A stretch of DNA of 55,877 nucleotides from an uncultured Collinsella sp. (GTDB taxonomy: Bacteria > Actinomycetota > Coriobacteriia > Coriobacteriales > Coriobacteriaceae), in the NCBI GenBank assembly GCA_937923795.1, contig CALDWI010000006.1, positions 1 through 55,877 on the forward strand, written 5' to 3'. Positions 44,430-54,280 of the stretch are shown piece by piece. How positions within the stretch are numbered: the first letter of the stretch is position 1; each line of letters opens with the position of its first letter. Under the pieces are notes generated by a model. The model was not told where the DNA came from and made no database searches. It worked only from the letters and a program-made list of their open reading frames with translations. The translations under genes were made by a program, and so were the position numbers.

Positions 44430-44465
44430 GGCGAACGGTTGTCCTAGAAAATCGTTTTACCAACT
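44430..44465. promoter_or_regulatory. TGGTAAA-type half-sites upstream of the GH13-GH77 gene
   Basis: On the minus strand TTGGTAAAACGA (complement of 44452-44463) and ATGGTAAACGG (complement of 44419-44429) lie 100-140 bases before the gene. The first is identical over TTGGTAAAACG to sequences before the 54414 gene. Candidate operator of a shared regulator. Confidence 0.4.
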
Positions 44466-44469
44466 ACCT

Positions 44470-44502
44470 ACAGAGAAGGGGCACCCAGTTGGAGCGCCCC
44501 TT
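44470..44502 (-). terminator. Intrinsic terminator of glgA
   Basis: On the minus strand GGGGCGCTC pairs with GGGTGCCCC (44478-44500, with G-U pairs), followed by TTCTCT. It lies between glgA and the GH13-GH77 gene. Confidence 0.7.
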
Positions 44503-44538
44503 GCATAGGGTTTGATGAGGTTTTGGATCGTCTATGGG

Positions 44539-46824
44539 CTAGCGGCGTTTGCGGGTGGCCGTGGCCTTGCGGACGGACGTCTTCTTGGACGGGGCCTTTT
44601 TCTCTGCCGGAGCGGCGGGGGAGACCGGAGTCTCCTTGGTGGGTTCTGGCTTGGCCTCTGCCTTCGGGGCAGCCTTGACCTCAGCGGCCTTCGGCGCCGG
44701 CTTGGTCTTTACCTCGGCCTTGGGCTCGTCTTTTGCAGCAGCGGGCTTAGTCTCTGCCTTGAGAGTCGTGGACTTTGCCGTGGTCTTCTTGGCTGTCGTC
44801 GTGCGCTTTCGCGTGGTGGTCTTGGCGGCGGGCTTGGTCTCGACGGTTGCCTCCGCCTTGGACTCTGCAGGCGTCTCCTCGACCTTGGCTGCCGGCATTG
44901 TGGCTGACTTGGTCGTGGCGGCCTTCGTGGTCGTCGACTTGCTTGCCGTGGTCTTCTTGGCTGCCGTTGCCTTCTTGGCGGTCGTGGTCGTCTTCTTTGC
45001 AGCAGTCTTGGTCGGAGCCTTAGCGGCCGGCTTGGCCTCAGAGACCTCGGCCTTTACCTCGGGAGCAGCCTCGGCTTCGGCGGCCTTCTTGGCAGCTGCG
45101 GTCGTGCGCTTACGCGTGGTCGTTGCCTTGGCAGCCGTTGTTTTAGTCGCGGCAGCCTTAGTCGTCGTAACCTTCTTAGCGGTCGTCTTGCGGGTCGTGG
45201 TCTTCTTAGCCGCGGGCTTTGCTGCGGGCTTGATCTCGGCCTCAGCCTCAGGAGCAACCTCAGCCTTCATCTCAGGCTCGGCCTTTGCGGGCTCAGCTTC
45301 AACCGGCTTCTCCTCGGCCACAACCGCGGGCTCGTCGACAACAGCCGCCGGCCTCTCAATCTCCGGGTGCATAAAGAAGTACAGGTCCAGATACTTGTCG
45401 GCCGAGCGTGTCCAGCTAAAGTCCTGGCTCATGGCCTGCGTGACCAGCTGGTTCCAGGCATCGCGGTTGTCCCAGAACAGGCGAGCAGCGCGGAACACGG
45501 CGTCGCCCATTTCGTCGCCGTTAAAGTTGCTAAACGAGAAGCCCGTGCCCTCGCCGGTAAACTCGTTATACGGGATCACCGTGTCCTTCAGGCCACCGGT
45601 CTCGCGCACGATGGGCAGGGTGCCGTAGCGCATGGCGATGATCTGCGACAGGCCGCAGGGCTCAAACTTCGACGGCATCAGGAACATATCGGCGGCGGCA
45701 TACATTCGCTGCGACAGCGCCGGATCGAACTCGATGCGCGCGGCCATGGTGCCGGGGTACTTGTCCTGGAAGTAGCGCAAGCCGTCCTCGTAGTCGCGGT
45801 CGCCGGTGCCCAGCACCGCCACCTGCACGCCGCCGGACAGGATGCGGTCGAGCGCGTACATGACCAGGTCCATGCCCTTCTGGCGCGTCAGGCGCGTAAC
45901 CATCACCATGAGCGGACGGTCGTCGCGAACCTCGAGCCCCAGCTCTTCCTGCAGCTTGGCCTTGCACACGGCCTTGCCGGAACGGTCCTCGACCGTGTAG
46001 TTTGCGGCAATGCGCTTGTCGGTCGCCGGGTCAAAGCCCGCCACGTCAATGCCGTTCAAAATGCCCTGCAGCGCATAGGAGCGCTCGCGCAACACACCGT
46101 CCAGGCCCTCGCCAAACTCGGGCGTCTGGATCTCGTTGGCATAGGTGGGGCTTACCGTGGTGATGGCATCGGCATAGCGCAGCGCGCCCAGCATGTAGTT
46201 GATGCTGCAGGCGTCGCAACGCAGCTGCGAGGCGGCCGCCGGAATATGTGCCACACCCAGGATGTCCTCCATCACGGTGTCGCTAAACTGGCCCTGGAAC
46301 GCCACGTTGTGGATCGAGAACACGGTCTTGACGCGGTCGTACAGCGGCAGGCCTTGGTAGAACTCACGCAAGAACACGGGCGCCAGTGCCGTTTGCCAGT
46401 CATTGCAGTGCAGGATATCGCACTCAAAGCCGGCGGGCAGGTGCTGCAGGCTCTCGGTGATGGCCTTGGAGAAGAACGCAAAGCGCTCGCCGTCGTCAAA
46501 GAAGCCGTACGGATAGTCGCGCGCAAAGTAGCGTTCGTTGTCGATGAACATATACGTGACGCCGTCGTGCTCGAGCTTCTCAAGCCCGCAGTACTCGTTG
46601 CGCCAGCCCAGGCTCACGTAAAAGTCGGAGAAGTGCTCCATCTGCGCCTTGTACTCGTCCTTGATGGTGGCGTACTTGGGCACCATCACGATGACTTCGG
46701 CGCCGGCGCGCACAAGCGCCGCAGGCAGCGAGCCTGCCACGTCGCCCAGGCCACCGGTCTTTACAAACGGTGCGCACTCGGCCGAGGCAAACACGATCTG
46801 CATCTTTTTGCTGGAATCTGCCAT
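44539..46824 (-). CDS. glgA: Glycogen synthase with long lysine/alanine-rich C-terminal tail
   Basis: A 761-residue protein. Residues ~1-485 are a complete GT5 glycogen synthase: ASAECAPFVKTGGLGDVAGSL (ADP-glucose loop), HCNDWQTALAPVFL, VTRLTRQKGMDL and the MPSKFEPCGLSQIIAMRYG C-terminal motif. Residues ~486-761 are a low-complexity tail made of Lys, Ala, Thr, Glu and Pro, with repeats such as KKTTTRKTTAKK and AAKATTTRKRT, like histone H1 tails. Normal GlgA is ~480 residues. The start at 46824 has GGGAG upstream; the frame to 46866 adds nothing conserved. Last biosynthetic gene of the leftward glycogen block. Confidence 0.92.
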   Translation of the reverse strand: MADSSKKMQIVFASAECAPFVKTGGLGDVAGSLPAALVRAGAEVIVMVPKYATIKDEYKAQMEHFSDFYVSLGWRNEYCGLEKLEHDGVTYMFIDNERYFARDYPYGFFDDGERFAFFSKAITESLQHLPAGFECDILHCNDWQTALAPVFLREFYQGLPLYDRVKTVFSIHNVAFQGQFSDTVMEDILGVAHIPAAASQLRCDACSINYMLGALRYADAITTVSPTYANEIQTPEFGEGLDGVLRERSYALQGILNGIDVAGFDPATDKRIAANYTVEDRSGKAVCKAKLQEELGLEVRDDRPLMVMVTRLTRQKGMDLVMYALDRILSGGVQVAVLGTGDRDYEDGLRYFQDKYPGTMAARIEFDPALSQRMYAAADMFLMPSKFEPCGLSQIIAMRYGTLPIVRETGGLKDTVIPYNEFTGEGTGFSFSNFNGDEMGDAVFRAARLFWDNRDAWNQLVTQAMSQDFSWTRSADKYLDLYFFMHPEIERPAAVVDEPAVVAEEKPVEAEPAKAEPEMKAEVAPEAEAEIKPAAKPAAKKTTTRKTTAKKVTTTKAAATKTTAAKATTTRKRTTAAAKKAAEAEAAPEVKAEVSEAKPAAKAPTKTAAKKTTTTAKKATAAKKTTASKSTTTKAATTKSATMPAAKVEETPAESKAEATVETKPAAKTTTRKRTTTAKKTTAKSTTLKAETKPAAAKDEPKAEVKTKPAPKAAEVKAAPKAEAKPEPTKETPVSPAAPAEKKAPSKKTSVRKATATRKRR

Positions 46825-46913
46825 ATTGTCTCCCTGTTGCAATTCGAGAATAGCCGCCTGGCGCAAACCGGGCGGCTATTCTGCATGTTACGAGCGATGT
46901 TGCGGTGCCTACG

Positions 46914-48041
46914 TTAATGCACGATGGTGGTATCGGGAGTTAACGGAGCCTTGCCCAGCACCAGGATGTTCTCGGGCGTGCCGCGAAGCTCGGTGTTGGT
47001 GGGAACCACGTTGTTCTTGTCCAGGATGGCATTCTCAACGCGGGCGCCGCTCTTGATGATGCAGCTCTGGTTGATGATCGAGTTGGTCACCGAGGCGCCT
47101 TCCTCGACCACAACGCCGCGCGACAGGATCGAGTTGCGCACGGTGCCCTTGATGATGCAGCCGGCCGAGATGATCGAATTGCATGCGTGGCTACCGGTCG
47201 CATAGCGCGAAGGCGGCACGTCGTGAGCCTTGGTCAGGATCGGGCGCTCGGGATCGAAGAGCTGGTCGGCCACGGTCTGGTCGAGCAGGTCCATGCTGCG
47301 GCGATAGAGCGACTTCTCGCTAAACACGCCCACGACCTCGCCCTTGTACTCGTAGCTGCACACATCGATGTTGCCAAAGTCGCCCTGGAGTGCCTCGAGC
47401 AGGTCCAGATAGTCGGCGGCCTGGTAGTGGTCGATGATCTCGAGCAGCGTCTCGCGGTTGACGATGCAGCAGTCCATAGAGGCGTTGTCGCCGTACACGA
47501 CGCCGGCGCTCACGCCCGTCAGGCGGCCGTTCTCGTTAATCTCGAGCTTGGTCTCGTCGTCGACGTTGCGCGTGGCCTTGCAGTACACCACGGTCATCTG
47601 GGCGCCGGAGTTCTCGTGCGCGTCGATGATGGTGTTGAGGTCCATGTTAAAGATGATGTTGGTGCCCATCATCACGACATAGGGCTTGTCCGAGCGCTGG
47701 AACAGCGTCTTGTTGGAGATGATGTCGCGCAGCAAGAAGCGCATACCGCCCTTGGTGGTGCCATACGCGTTGCCGGGCACCATGAACAGACCGCCCTTCT
47801 TGCGGTCCAGGCCCCAGTCCTTGCCCGAGCCCACGTGGTCGATCAGCGAGCGGTAGTTGCCCGGCATGACGACGCCGACGGTCTTGATGCCGGCATTCAT
47901 CATGTTGGACAGCGGGAAGTCGATCAGGCGGTAGCGGCCCAAAAACGGAACGGACGCGATGGGGCGGTCCTTGAGCAGCACGCTGCCGTAAGTCGAAGAG
48001 TAGTTAGCGGTGATATAACCGATGGCCTTGCGATTGATCAT
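46914..48041 (-). CDS. glgD: Glucose-1-phosphate adenylyltransferase, GlgD subunit
   Basis: A 375-residue GlgC homologue of the GlgD type: YITANYSSTYGSVLLKDRP replaces the catalytic GGxGxRL loop, while RYRLIDFPLSNMMNAGI, the nucleotidyltransferase fold and the C-terminal left-handed beta-helix are kept. In Firmicutes GlgD partners and modulates GlgC. The start at 48041 follows GGGGGA and lies four bases after the glgC stop; the frame to 48080 would overlap glgC. Confidence 0.92.
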   Translation of the reverse strand: MINRKAIGYITANYSSTYGSVLLKDRPIASVPFLGRYRLIDFPLSNMMNAGIKTVGVVMPGNYRSLIDHVGSGKDWGLDRKKGGLFMVPGNAYGTTKGGMRFLLRDIISNKTLFQRSDKPYVVMMGTNIIFNMDLNTIIDAHENSGAQMTVVYCKATRNVDDETKLEINENGRLTGVSAGVVYGDNASMDCCIVNRETLLEIIDHYQAADYLDLLEALQGDFGNIDVCSYEYKGEVVGVFSEKSLYRRSMDLLDQTVADQLFDPERPILTKAHDVPPSRYATGSHACNSIISAGCIIKGTVRNSILSRGVVVEEGASVTNSIINQSCIIKSGARVENAILDKNNVVPTNTELRGTPENILVLGKAPLTPDTTIVH

Positions 48042-48045
48042 CGGA

Positions 48046-49194
48046 TCATTCCCCCTTCCCGATAACGACGTCATTTCCAACGACGGCCGTATCCTTGGTG
48101 GTATCGACAGAGCCGAGCTTCACGCCCTCTTCGACCGTGGAGTTCTCGCCCAAAATAGCGCGGCAGATGTGCGCGCCGCTCTTAACGTGCGCACCCGGCA
48201 GCAGCACGGAGTCCTCGACCACGGCGCGCTCCTCGATGATGACATCGGTCGAAAGGATCGAGTGGCGAGCGGTGCCGTAGATCTTGCAGCCGTTGGAGAC
48301 CAGGCAGTCGTCCAGGCGGCCGTCCGGGCCAATGTAGTGCGGCGGACGCGTGGTGATGTTGGACATGATGGGGAAGTTCTTGTCAAACAGATCGAACTCG
48401 GGGTTGTTGCCCAGCAGGTCCATCGAGGTCTCGTGGAAGCTGGCGATGGTGCCGACGTCCTTCCAAAAGCCGTGGAACTCGTAGCTGTACAGGCGCTTGC
48501 CCTCGCCGAGCAGCTTGGGGATGATGTCCTTGCCAAAGTCGTGGCTCGAGCGCTGGTCCAGGGCGTCCGCCTCGAGTGCCTCGATCAGCACGTCGGCCGA
48601 GAAGATGTAGATGCCCATGGACGCGAGGTTCGAATCGGGCTTCTCGGGCTTCTCGGTAAACTTGGTGATGCGGCCGTCCTCGGGGTCGGTGGTCAGGATG
48701 CCAAAGCGGCTGGCCTCCTCCCACGGCACGGGCATAACGCTCACCGTGAGGTCGGCGTTGTTCTCAATGTGCGTCTTGAGCATCTTGCGGTAGTCCATGC
48801 GATACAGATGGTCGCCCGAAAGAATCAGGACGTACTTGGGGTCGTTGGCCTTGATGTAGTCGAGGTTCTGCGTAATGGCGTCGGCCGTGCCCGCATACCA
48901 GGCGCCGCCGGTCTGCGTCTCGTACGGCGGCAGGATCGACACGCCGCCGTCGCGGCTGTCCAGATCCCAGGCCTCGCCGGAGCCCACGTAGGCATGCAGC
49001 AGGTAGGGACGGTACTGCGTCAGAACGCCCACCGTGTCGATGCCCGAGTTGGAGCAGTTGGACAGCGAAAAGTCGATAATGCGGAACTTGCCACCAAAGC
49101 TAACCGCCGGCTTAGCGATCTTTTGGGTGAGTGCCCCCAATCGGCTGCCCTGTCCTCCTGCGAGGAGCATCGCGATGCATTCTTTCTTACTCAT
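48046..49194 (-). CDS. glgC: Glucose-1-phosphate adenylyltransferase, catalytic GlgC subunit
   Basis: A 382-residue enzyme making ADP-glucose, the donor for GlgA. LLAGGQGSRLGALTQKIAKPAVSFGG is the intact catalytic N-terminus, followed by ILSGDHLYRMDY, FTEKPEKP and DVGTIASFHETSM, then beta-helix repeats. AGAAGGAG precedes the ATG. Followed closely by glgD, giving the GlgC/GlgD pair. Confidence 0.95.
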   Translation of the reverse strand: MSKKECIAMLLAGGQGSRLGALTQKIAKPAVSFGGKFRIIDFSLSNCSNSGIDTVGVLTQYRPYLLHAYVGSGEAWDLDSRDGGVSILPPYETQTGGAWYAGTADAITQNLDYIKANDPKYVLILSGDHLYRMDYRKMLKTHIENNADLTVSVMPVPWEEASRFGILTTDPEDGRITKFTEKPEKPDSNLASMGIYIFSADVLIEALEADALDQRSSHDFGKDIIPKLLGEGKRLYSYEFHGFWKDVGTIASFHETSMDLLGNNPEFDLFDKNFPIMSNITTRPPHYIGPDGRLDDCLVSNGCKIYGTARHSILSTDVIIEERAVVEDSVLLPGAHVKSGAHICRAILGENSTVEEGVKLGSVDTTKDTAVVGNDVVIGKGE

Positions 49195-49302
49195 CGATTT
49201 CTCCTTCTGTCATCGATGTTCTTAAACCCATTAGCGACGGGCGCGGCGCTCGGTCGCGCCCGTCGAGTAATGCCGTGCTGGCATAAGGAAGCTCGCGCGC
49301 CT

Positions 49303-51729
49303 TTACGCGTGCCAGATCTCGTCGCGGTACTCGCGAATGGTGCGGTCGCTCGAGAACCAGCCGGAGGAGGCGGTGTTGAGCAGCGCCTTGCGGTTCCAGG
49401 TCTCCTGGTCGCTGTAGCTGCCGGTGAGCTTTTCCCATGCATCCACGTAGCTGCGGAAATCGGCCATAACCAGGTCGGGGTCGTTGTTGTTCATAAGCTC
49501 GTTGTAGATGCTTTCGAAGTTGCCCGAAAGACCCGCAAAGGTGTTGTCCTTGAGCTCGTCCATCACGCGGCCCAGACGCTCGCGATCGTTGTTGAGGGTA
49601 TCCCACGCAAAGTAGTTGTTGGATGCCCAGAGCTGCTCGACCTCGGGAGCGGTCAGGCCAAAGATGGCCTCGTTCTCGCGGCCGGCCAGGTCGGCGATCT
49701 CGATGTTGGCGCCGTCGAGGGTGCCCAGCGTAATGGCGCCGTTCATCATGAGCTTCATGTTGGACGTGCCCGAGGCCTCCTTGCCGGCCGTGGAGATCTG
49801 CTCCGAGATCTCGGCGGCGGGGTAGATGAGCTGGGCGTTGCTCACACGGAAGTTGGGGATAAAGCAGACCTTCATGACCTCGTTGACGCGGGCGTCGTTG
49901 TTGATGACGTCGGCCACCGAGTTGATCAGGCGGATGGTCTCCTTGGCAAAGGTGTAGCTCGATGCAGCCTTGCCGCTAAAGATGAAGGTCGTCGGCGTCA
50001 CGTGGAAGTTGGGATCCGCGATGCGACGGTTGTAGATGTCCATCACCTTCATGATGTTCATGAGCTGGCGCTTGTAGGCATGGAATCGCTTAACCTGAAC
50101 ATCGAAGACGGTGTTGGGGTCGATGACCAGACCGGTCTCGGCCTTAACGTAGGCGGCCAGGCGCTCCTTGTTGGCGCGCTTGGAGGCGCCCACGGCCTTC
50201 AGGAACTCGGTGTCGTTCTGGAACTCCTTGAGTTTTTCCAGCTCAAAGGCGTCCTTGAACCAGCCGTCGCCAATGGCCTCGGTCACGAGCTTGGCGTAGG
50301 TGGGGTTGGCCTCGGCAAAGAAGCGACGGTGAGAGATGCCGTTGGTCTTGTTGTTGAACTTCTCGGGCGTCAGGGCATAGAAGTCCTTGAGCACGATGTT
50401 CTTGATGATGTCGGAGTGGATCTTAGCCACGCCGTTGACGCTGTGGCTGCAGATCACGGACAGGTTGGCCATGCGGATCTCGCCGTCCCACAGAATGGCG
50501 GTCTGGCGCAGACGCTCCTGCCAGCCCTCCTGTGTGGTGTCGAACGACTCGTGCCAACGACGGCTGATCTCGTCGATGATCTGGTACACGCGGGGGAGGA
50601 GCTTGGAGAACGTGCCGATGGGCCACTTCTCCAGAGCCTCGGGCAGGATGGTGTGGTTGGTGTAGCTCACGACCTGCGTCACGATGTTCCAGGCGTCGTC
50701 CCACTCGAGCTTCTTCTCGTCGATGAGGATGCGCATGAGCTCGGGGCCGCACATGGCGGGGTGCGTGTCGTTGGTATGGATGGCCACAAACTGCGGCAGC
50801 AGCTCCCAGTTCTCGCCGTGCTCCTTCTCAAAGGTGTCGAGCAGGCTGTAGATGCCGGCCGAGACAAACAGGTACTCCTGCTTCAGGCGCAGCAGACGGC
50901 CGTGCTCGCCGGCGTCGTTGGGGTAGAGGATAGCGCTGATGGCCTCGGCCTCGGCTCGCTCGGCGTCGGCCAGGGCATAGTCGCCGCGGTTGAAGGCCTC
51001 CAGGTCAAAGTGCTCCTCGACCGGCTCGGCAGCCCAGACGCGCAGCTTGTTGACGGTCTCGCCGGCATAGCCCACCACGGGGATGTCATAAGGGACGGCC
51101 AGGATGTCCTGCGTGTCCACCGTGCGGTAGAACGTGCGGCCGTTCTCCTCAAAGCCCTCAACATGGCCACCAAACTTGATGGTCACGGCCTTGTCCTGAC
51201 GGCGGACCTCCCAGGGATAGCCGTGGGTGAGCCACTCGTCGGTGGCCTCGACCTGGCTACCGTTGACGATCTCCTGCTTAAACAGGCCGTAGCGGTAGCG
51301 CATGCCGTTGCCGTAGCCGGCAATGCCCTCGGCTGCCATGGAATCCAGGAAGCATGCGGCCAGACGGCCCAGGCCACCGTTGCCCAGAGCCGGATCGGGC
51401 TCCTGGTTCTCGATGACGGACAGGTCAAAGCCCATGTCGTCGAGCGCCTCGGCGACCATGTCGCGCACGCCAAAATTGAGCAGGTAGTTGTCGAGCAGGC
51501 GGCCGATCAAAAACTCGATCGAGAAGTAGTACACGCGCTTTTTGCCCTCGGCGGTGGCGCGGGCGTCGCTCTTGGTGGCAACGGTACGGGCCTTCTCGGC
51601 CACGAGCTTGGCCAGGGCGTTAAAGCGGTCCAGGTCGCTGGCGGCCTCGACGCTCTTGCCGCTGATGCTCATGACGGCATCGCGATAGAGCTCGGTAAAC
51701 TCCTGCTTGTTGTCGAAGATCTTATTCAT
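49303..51729 (-). CDS. glgP: Glycogen phosphorylase
   Basis: An 808-residue GT35 phosphorylase releasing glucose-1-phosphate from glycogen. Landmarks: FSIEFLIGRLLDNYLLN, ALGNGGLGRLAACFLDSMA, IHTNDTHPAM, VQVKRFHAYKRQLMNIM and the PLP lysine in EASGTSNMKLMMNG. Length is normal. Between glgB and glgC in the same orientation, with 94 and 108-base gaps; its upstream gap contains a GTAAC/GTTAC palindrome and a CCGCCCC-type hairpin. Confidence 0.96.
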   Translation of the reverse strand: MNKIFDNKQEFTELYRDAVMSISGKSVEAASDLDRFNALAKLVAEKARTVATKSDARATAEGKKRVYYFSIEFLIGRLLDNYLLNFGVRDMVAEALDDMGFDLSVIENQEPDPALGNGGLGRLAACFLDSMAAEGIAGYGNGMRYRYGLFKQEIVNGSQVEATDEWLTHGYPWEVRRQDKAVTIKFGGHVEGFEENGRTFYRTVDTQDILAVPYDIPVVGYAGETVNKLRVWAAEPVEEHFDLEAFNRGDYALADAERAEAEAISAILYPNDAGEHGRLLRLKQEYLFVSAGIYSLLDTFEKEHGENWELLPQFVAIHTNDTHPAMCGPELMRILIDEKKLEWDDAWNIVTQVVSYTNHTILPEALEKWPIGTFSKLLPRVYQIIDEISRRWHESFDTTQEGWQERLRQTAILWDGEIRMANLSVICSHSVNGVAKIHSDIIKNIVLKDFYALTPEKFNNKTNGISHRRFFAEANPTYAKLVTEAIGDGWFKDAFELEKLKEFQNDTEFLKAVGASKRANKERLAAYVKAETGLVIDPNTVFDVQVKRFHAYKRQLMNIMKVMDIYNRRIADPNFHVTPTTFIFSGKAASSYTFAKETIRLINSVADVINNDARVNEVMKVCFIPNFRVSNAQLIYPAAEISEQISTAGKEASGTSNMKLMMNGAITLGTLDGANIEIADLAGRENEAIFGLTAPEVEQLWASNNYFAWDTLNNDRERLGRVMDELKDNTFAGLSGNFESIYNELMNNNDPDLVMADFRSYVDAWEKLTGSYSDQETWNRKALLNTASSGWFSSDRTIREYRDEIWHA

Positions 51730-51823
51730 ACGTTCCTTTCCCCCGGGGATGTTTCTCCCGGAACGGTTATGACTTGTATCCTACGCCCCCATGGGGCGGG
51801 TAATTACAGTGGTAACGCCTTTG

Positions 51824-54082
51824 TTACGCTTTCTTGGCAGGAGCCTTAACAGCAGCTGCCTTGGCCTTGGGAGCAGCCTTTTTGGTGGCTGCCTTCTTGG
51901 CCTTGGGCTTAGCCGTAGCCTTGGCAGCGGGCTTGGCGGACTTCGCCTTAACCGGAGCCTTCTTGGCAGCCGCGGTCTTGGGCTTCACCGAGGACGCACA
52001 CTTGCGCGCCGCCTTCTTGGGCTCCTCGATCACGGGCGGCTTATAGCTGCTGGGACCGCGGCGCTTAAGCACCACGCCTGCCAGGCCGGGCACCTTAATC
52101 TCGATAGAGTCCATCTGCCCGTTCCAGGGATAGGGCTCGCTCGAGCAGGTGTAGGGTTCCTCGCCGGCGTATCCGCTGCCGCCAAACTCGGGACGGTCGG
52201 AGTCAAAGATGACCTCCCAATCGCCCTCGCGCGGCACGCCCACTCGGAAGCTCTCATAGCTCTCCGGGTCAAAGTTGATCAGGATCACCAGGTCGTCATC
52301 GACGTCCTCGCCCTGACGGACAAAGCTCACGATGGACTGCTTGGAGTTGTCCGCGTCGATCCAGGTAAAGCCATCGTCGGTGTAGCCGCGCTCGTACAGG
52401 GCGGGCTCGGCGGTATACAGGTGGTTAAGCGCCTTGATGAACGCCTGATGGTGCGCATGGGTCTCGTACTGCTCGGTCAGGAACCACTGAATGGACTCGT
52501 AGTAGCGCCATTCAATAAACTGGCCGATCTCGTTGCCCATAAAGTTGAGCTTGGCACCGGGGTGCGTCATCTGGTAGAAGGCCAGCGTGCGCAGGCCGGC
52601 AAACTGGCGCCACCAGTCGCCCGGCATACGGCCGATGAGCGAGCACTTGCCGTGCACGACTTCGTCGTGGCTCAGCGGACAGATAAAGTTCTCGGTAAAG
52701 GCATACATGATGGAGAACGTGAGCAGGCCGTGGTTGCCGGGGCGCCACGGAAAATCGGTCTGCATGTAGTGCAGGGTGTCGTTCATCCAGCCCATGTCCC
52801 ACTTGTAGTGGAAACCCAGGCCGCCGTCCTGCGGCGGGTAGGTCACGAGCGGCCACGCGGTGGACTCCTCGGCCATCATCATCACGTCGGGGTAGTGCGC
52901 CTCAACAGCACAGTTGACCTGGCGGATAAACGCGCTGGCGTCCAGGTCCTCCTCGGTACCGTACTTGTTGAACTTCTTTTGGCTGGGATCGTCAATGCCA
53001 AAGTTGAGGTACAGCATACTGGACACGCCGTCCATGCGAATGCCGTCCACGTGGAAGTTCTCAAGCCAGTACAGCACGTTGGAGACCAGGAAGGAGCGTA
53101 CCTCGCCGCGGGCGAAGTCAAACTTGTGCGTGCCCCAGTTGGGGTGAATCTCGTGCTCAAACAGCATGTGGCCGTTAAAGGTGGCAAGGCCGTGGGAGTC
53201 GGCGCAAAAACCGCCGGGAACCCAGTCCATGATCACGCCGATGCCTGCCTCGTGGCACGCATCGATAAAGTGCATGAGCTGCTGCGGGTTGCCGTAGCGC
53301 GACGTGGCGGCGTAGTAACCGGTCGTCTGGTAGCCCCAGGAGCCATCGAAGGGATGCTCCATAAGCGGCATGACTTCGATATGCGTATAGCCCATATCGC
53401 GGACGTAGTCCACGAGCTCCACCGACAGGTCGTCGTAGGTGTAAAACTCACCGCGCTGCGCGGGGAAGGGGTCCATGGGACCGGGGTAGTTGCCGTACTC
53501 GTCGGGCTCGCCCTGCGGCGCGTCGCCGTGGCGCTTCCACGAGCCAATATGCACCTCGTAGATGTTAAGGGGTTGCGACATGTGGTTATGGCCGGCGCGT
53601 CGCTTGAGCCAAGCCGCGTCGTTCCACTGGTAGCCATCGAGGGTCCAAAGCACGCTGGCGGTACCCGGAGGGCACTCGGCCTTAAAGGCGTACGGATCGG
53701 CCTTGTAGAGCTTTTCGCCCTCGTTGGTCTCGATGAGATATTTATAGAGCTGGCCCTGCTCGGCGCCAGGAATAAAACCTTCCCAAATAGCGCTCGTATG
53801 CATGGGCACCAGCGGGTTGGCTTGCTCGTCCCAGTCGTTAAATTCGCCAATGACGTGAACACTCTTTACGCCGGGCGCCCAAACGCAAAAACGCCAGCCG
53901 CGCGTACGGTTCTGCGTGTCGGGGTGCGCGCCCATCTTTTCCCAGCTGCGCTCCCACGTGCCGATGCCAAACAGGTAGACATCGTCCTTGGTGAGCTCCG
54001 GCGCGTGCGGGGCGGCTTTACGGGTAGCAGGCTTTTTTGTTGCTGGCTTTAGCTTTGTATCGCTCACGTTTGATCCCATCAT
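51824..54082 (-). CDS. glgB: 1,4-alpha-glucan branching enzyme with lysine-rich tails
   Basis: About 752 residues. The N-terminus carries a short KPATKKPATRK-type basic stretch, then CBM48 (YLFGIGTWERSW) and the GH13 branching barrel: MPLMEHPFDGSWGYQTTGY, nucleophile GIRMDGVSSMLYL, acid/base MMAEESTAWPLV, and LSHDEVVHGK. After the C-terminal beta domain, residues ~685-752 are Lys/Ala/Pro repeats (KPKAKKAATKKAAPKAK). ATGs at 54082 and 54079, or a GTG at 54067, are possible starts; none has a strong ribosome site. Confidence 0.9.
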   Translation of the reverse strand: MMGSNVSDTKLKPATKKPATRKAAPHAPELTKDDVYLFGIGTWERSWEKMGAHPDTQNRTRGWRFCVWAPGVKSVHVIGEFNDWDEQANPLVPMHTSAIWEGFIPGAEQGQLYKYLIETNEGEKLYKADPYAFKAECPPGTASVLWTLDGYQWNDAAWLKRRAGHNHMSQPLNIYEVHIGSWKRHGDAPQGEPDEYGNYPGPMDPFPAQRGEFYTYDDLSVELVDYVRDMGYTHIEVMPLMEHPFDGSWGYQTTGYYAATSRYGNPQQLMHFIDACHEAGIGVIMDWVPGGFCADSHGLATFNGHMLFEHEIHPNWGTHKFDFARGEVRSFLVSNVLYWLENFHVDGIRMDGVSSMLYLNFGIDDPSQKKFNKYGTEEDLDASAFIRQVNCAVEAHYPDVMMMAEESTAWPLVTYPPQDGGLGFHYKWDMGWMNDTLHYMQTDFPWRPGNHGLLTFSIMYAFTENFICPLSHDEVVHGKCSLIGRMPGDWWRQFAGLRTLAFYQMTHPGAKLNFMGNEIGQFIEWRYYESIQWFLTEQYETHAHHQAFIKALNHLYTAEPALYERGYTDDGFTWIDADNSKQSIVSFVRQGEDVDDDLVILINFDPESYESFRVGVPREGDWEVIFDSDRPEFGGSGYAGEEPYTCSSEPYPWNGQMDSIEIKVPGLAGVVLKRRGPSSYKPPVIEEPKKAARKCASSVKPKTAAAKKAPVKAKSAKPAAKATAKPKAKKAATKKAAPKAKAAAVKAPAKKA

Positions 54083-54280
54083 GACGCGGCAGCGTGTTGC
54101 CTTGGTGACTAGATGCGAAAGGTCCAAGGCTGCACGAATCGAAGGGACGGCGATAGTTCTATGATTCGTTCCACCTCGCGTGCTCGGTGGAACTTTCGGC
54201 ACAAAATAAGATAGCACCTGTACGTTACTTTTATGAACGAAAGAGGATTTGCAGGGGCGTTTAATCGGTAAGCGACATGT

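Noticed and set aside
44580..45360. Repetitive DNA that might be a CRISPR or tandem array
   Set aside because: The periodicity is irregular and follows the Lys/Ala/Thr codon repeats of the GlgA tail; no fixed repeat and spacer lengths.
48022..51849. A 1275-codon open frame on the plus strand
   Set aside because: It lies opposite glgC and glgP. GC-rich codons keep the antisense frame open; the translation is low-complexity Val/Leu/Gly/His without domains.
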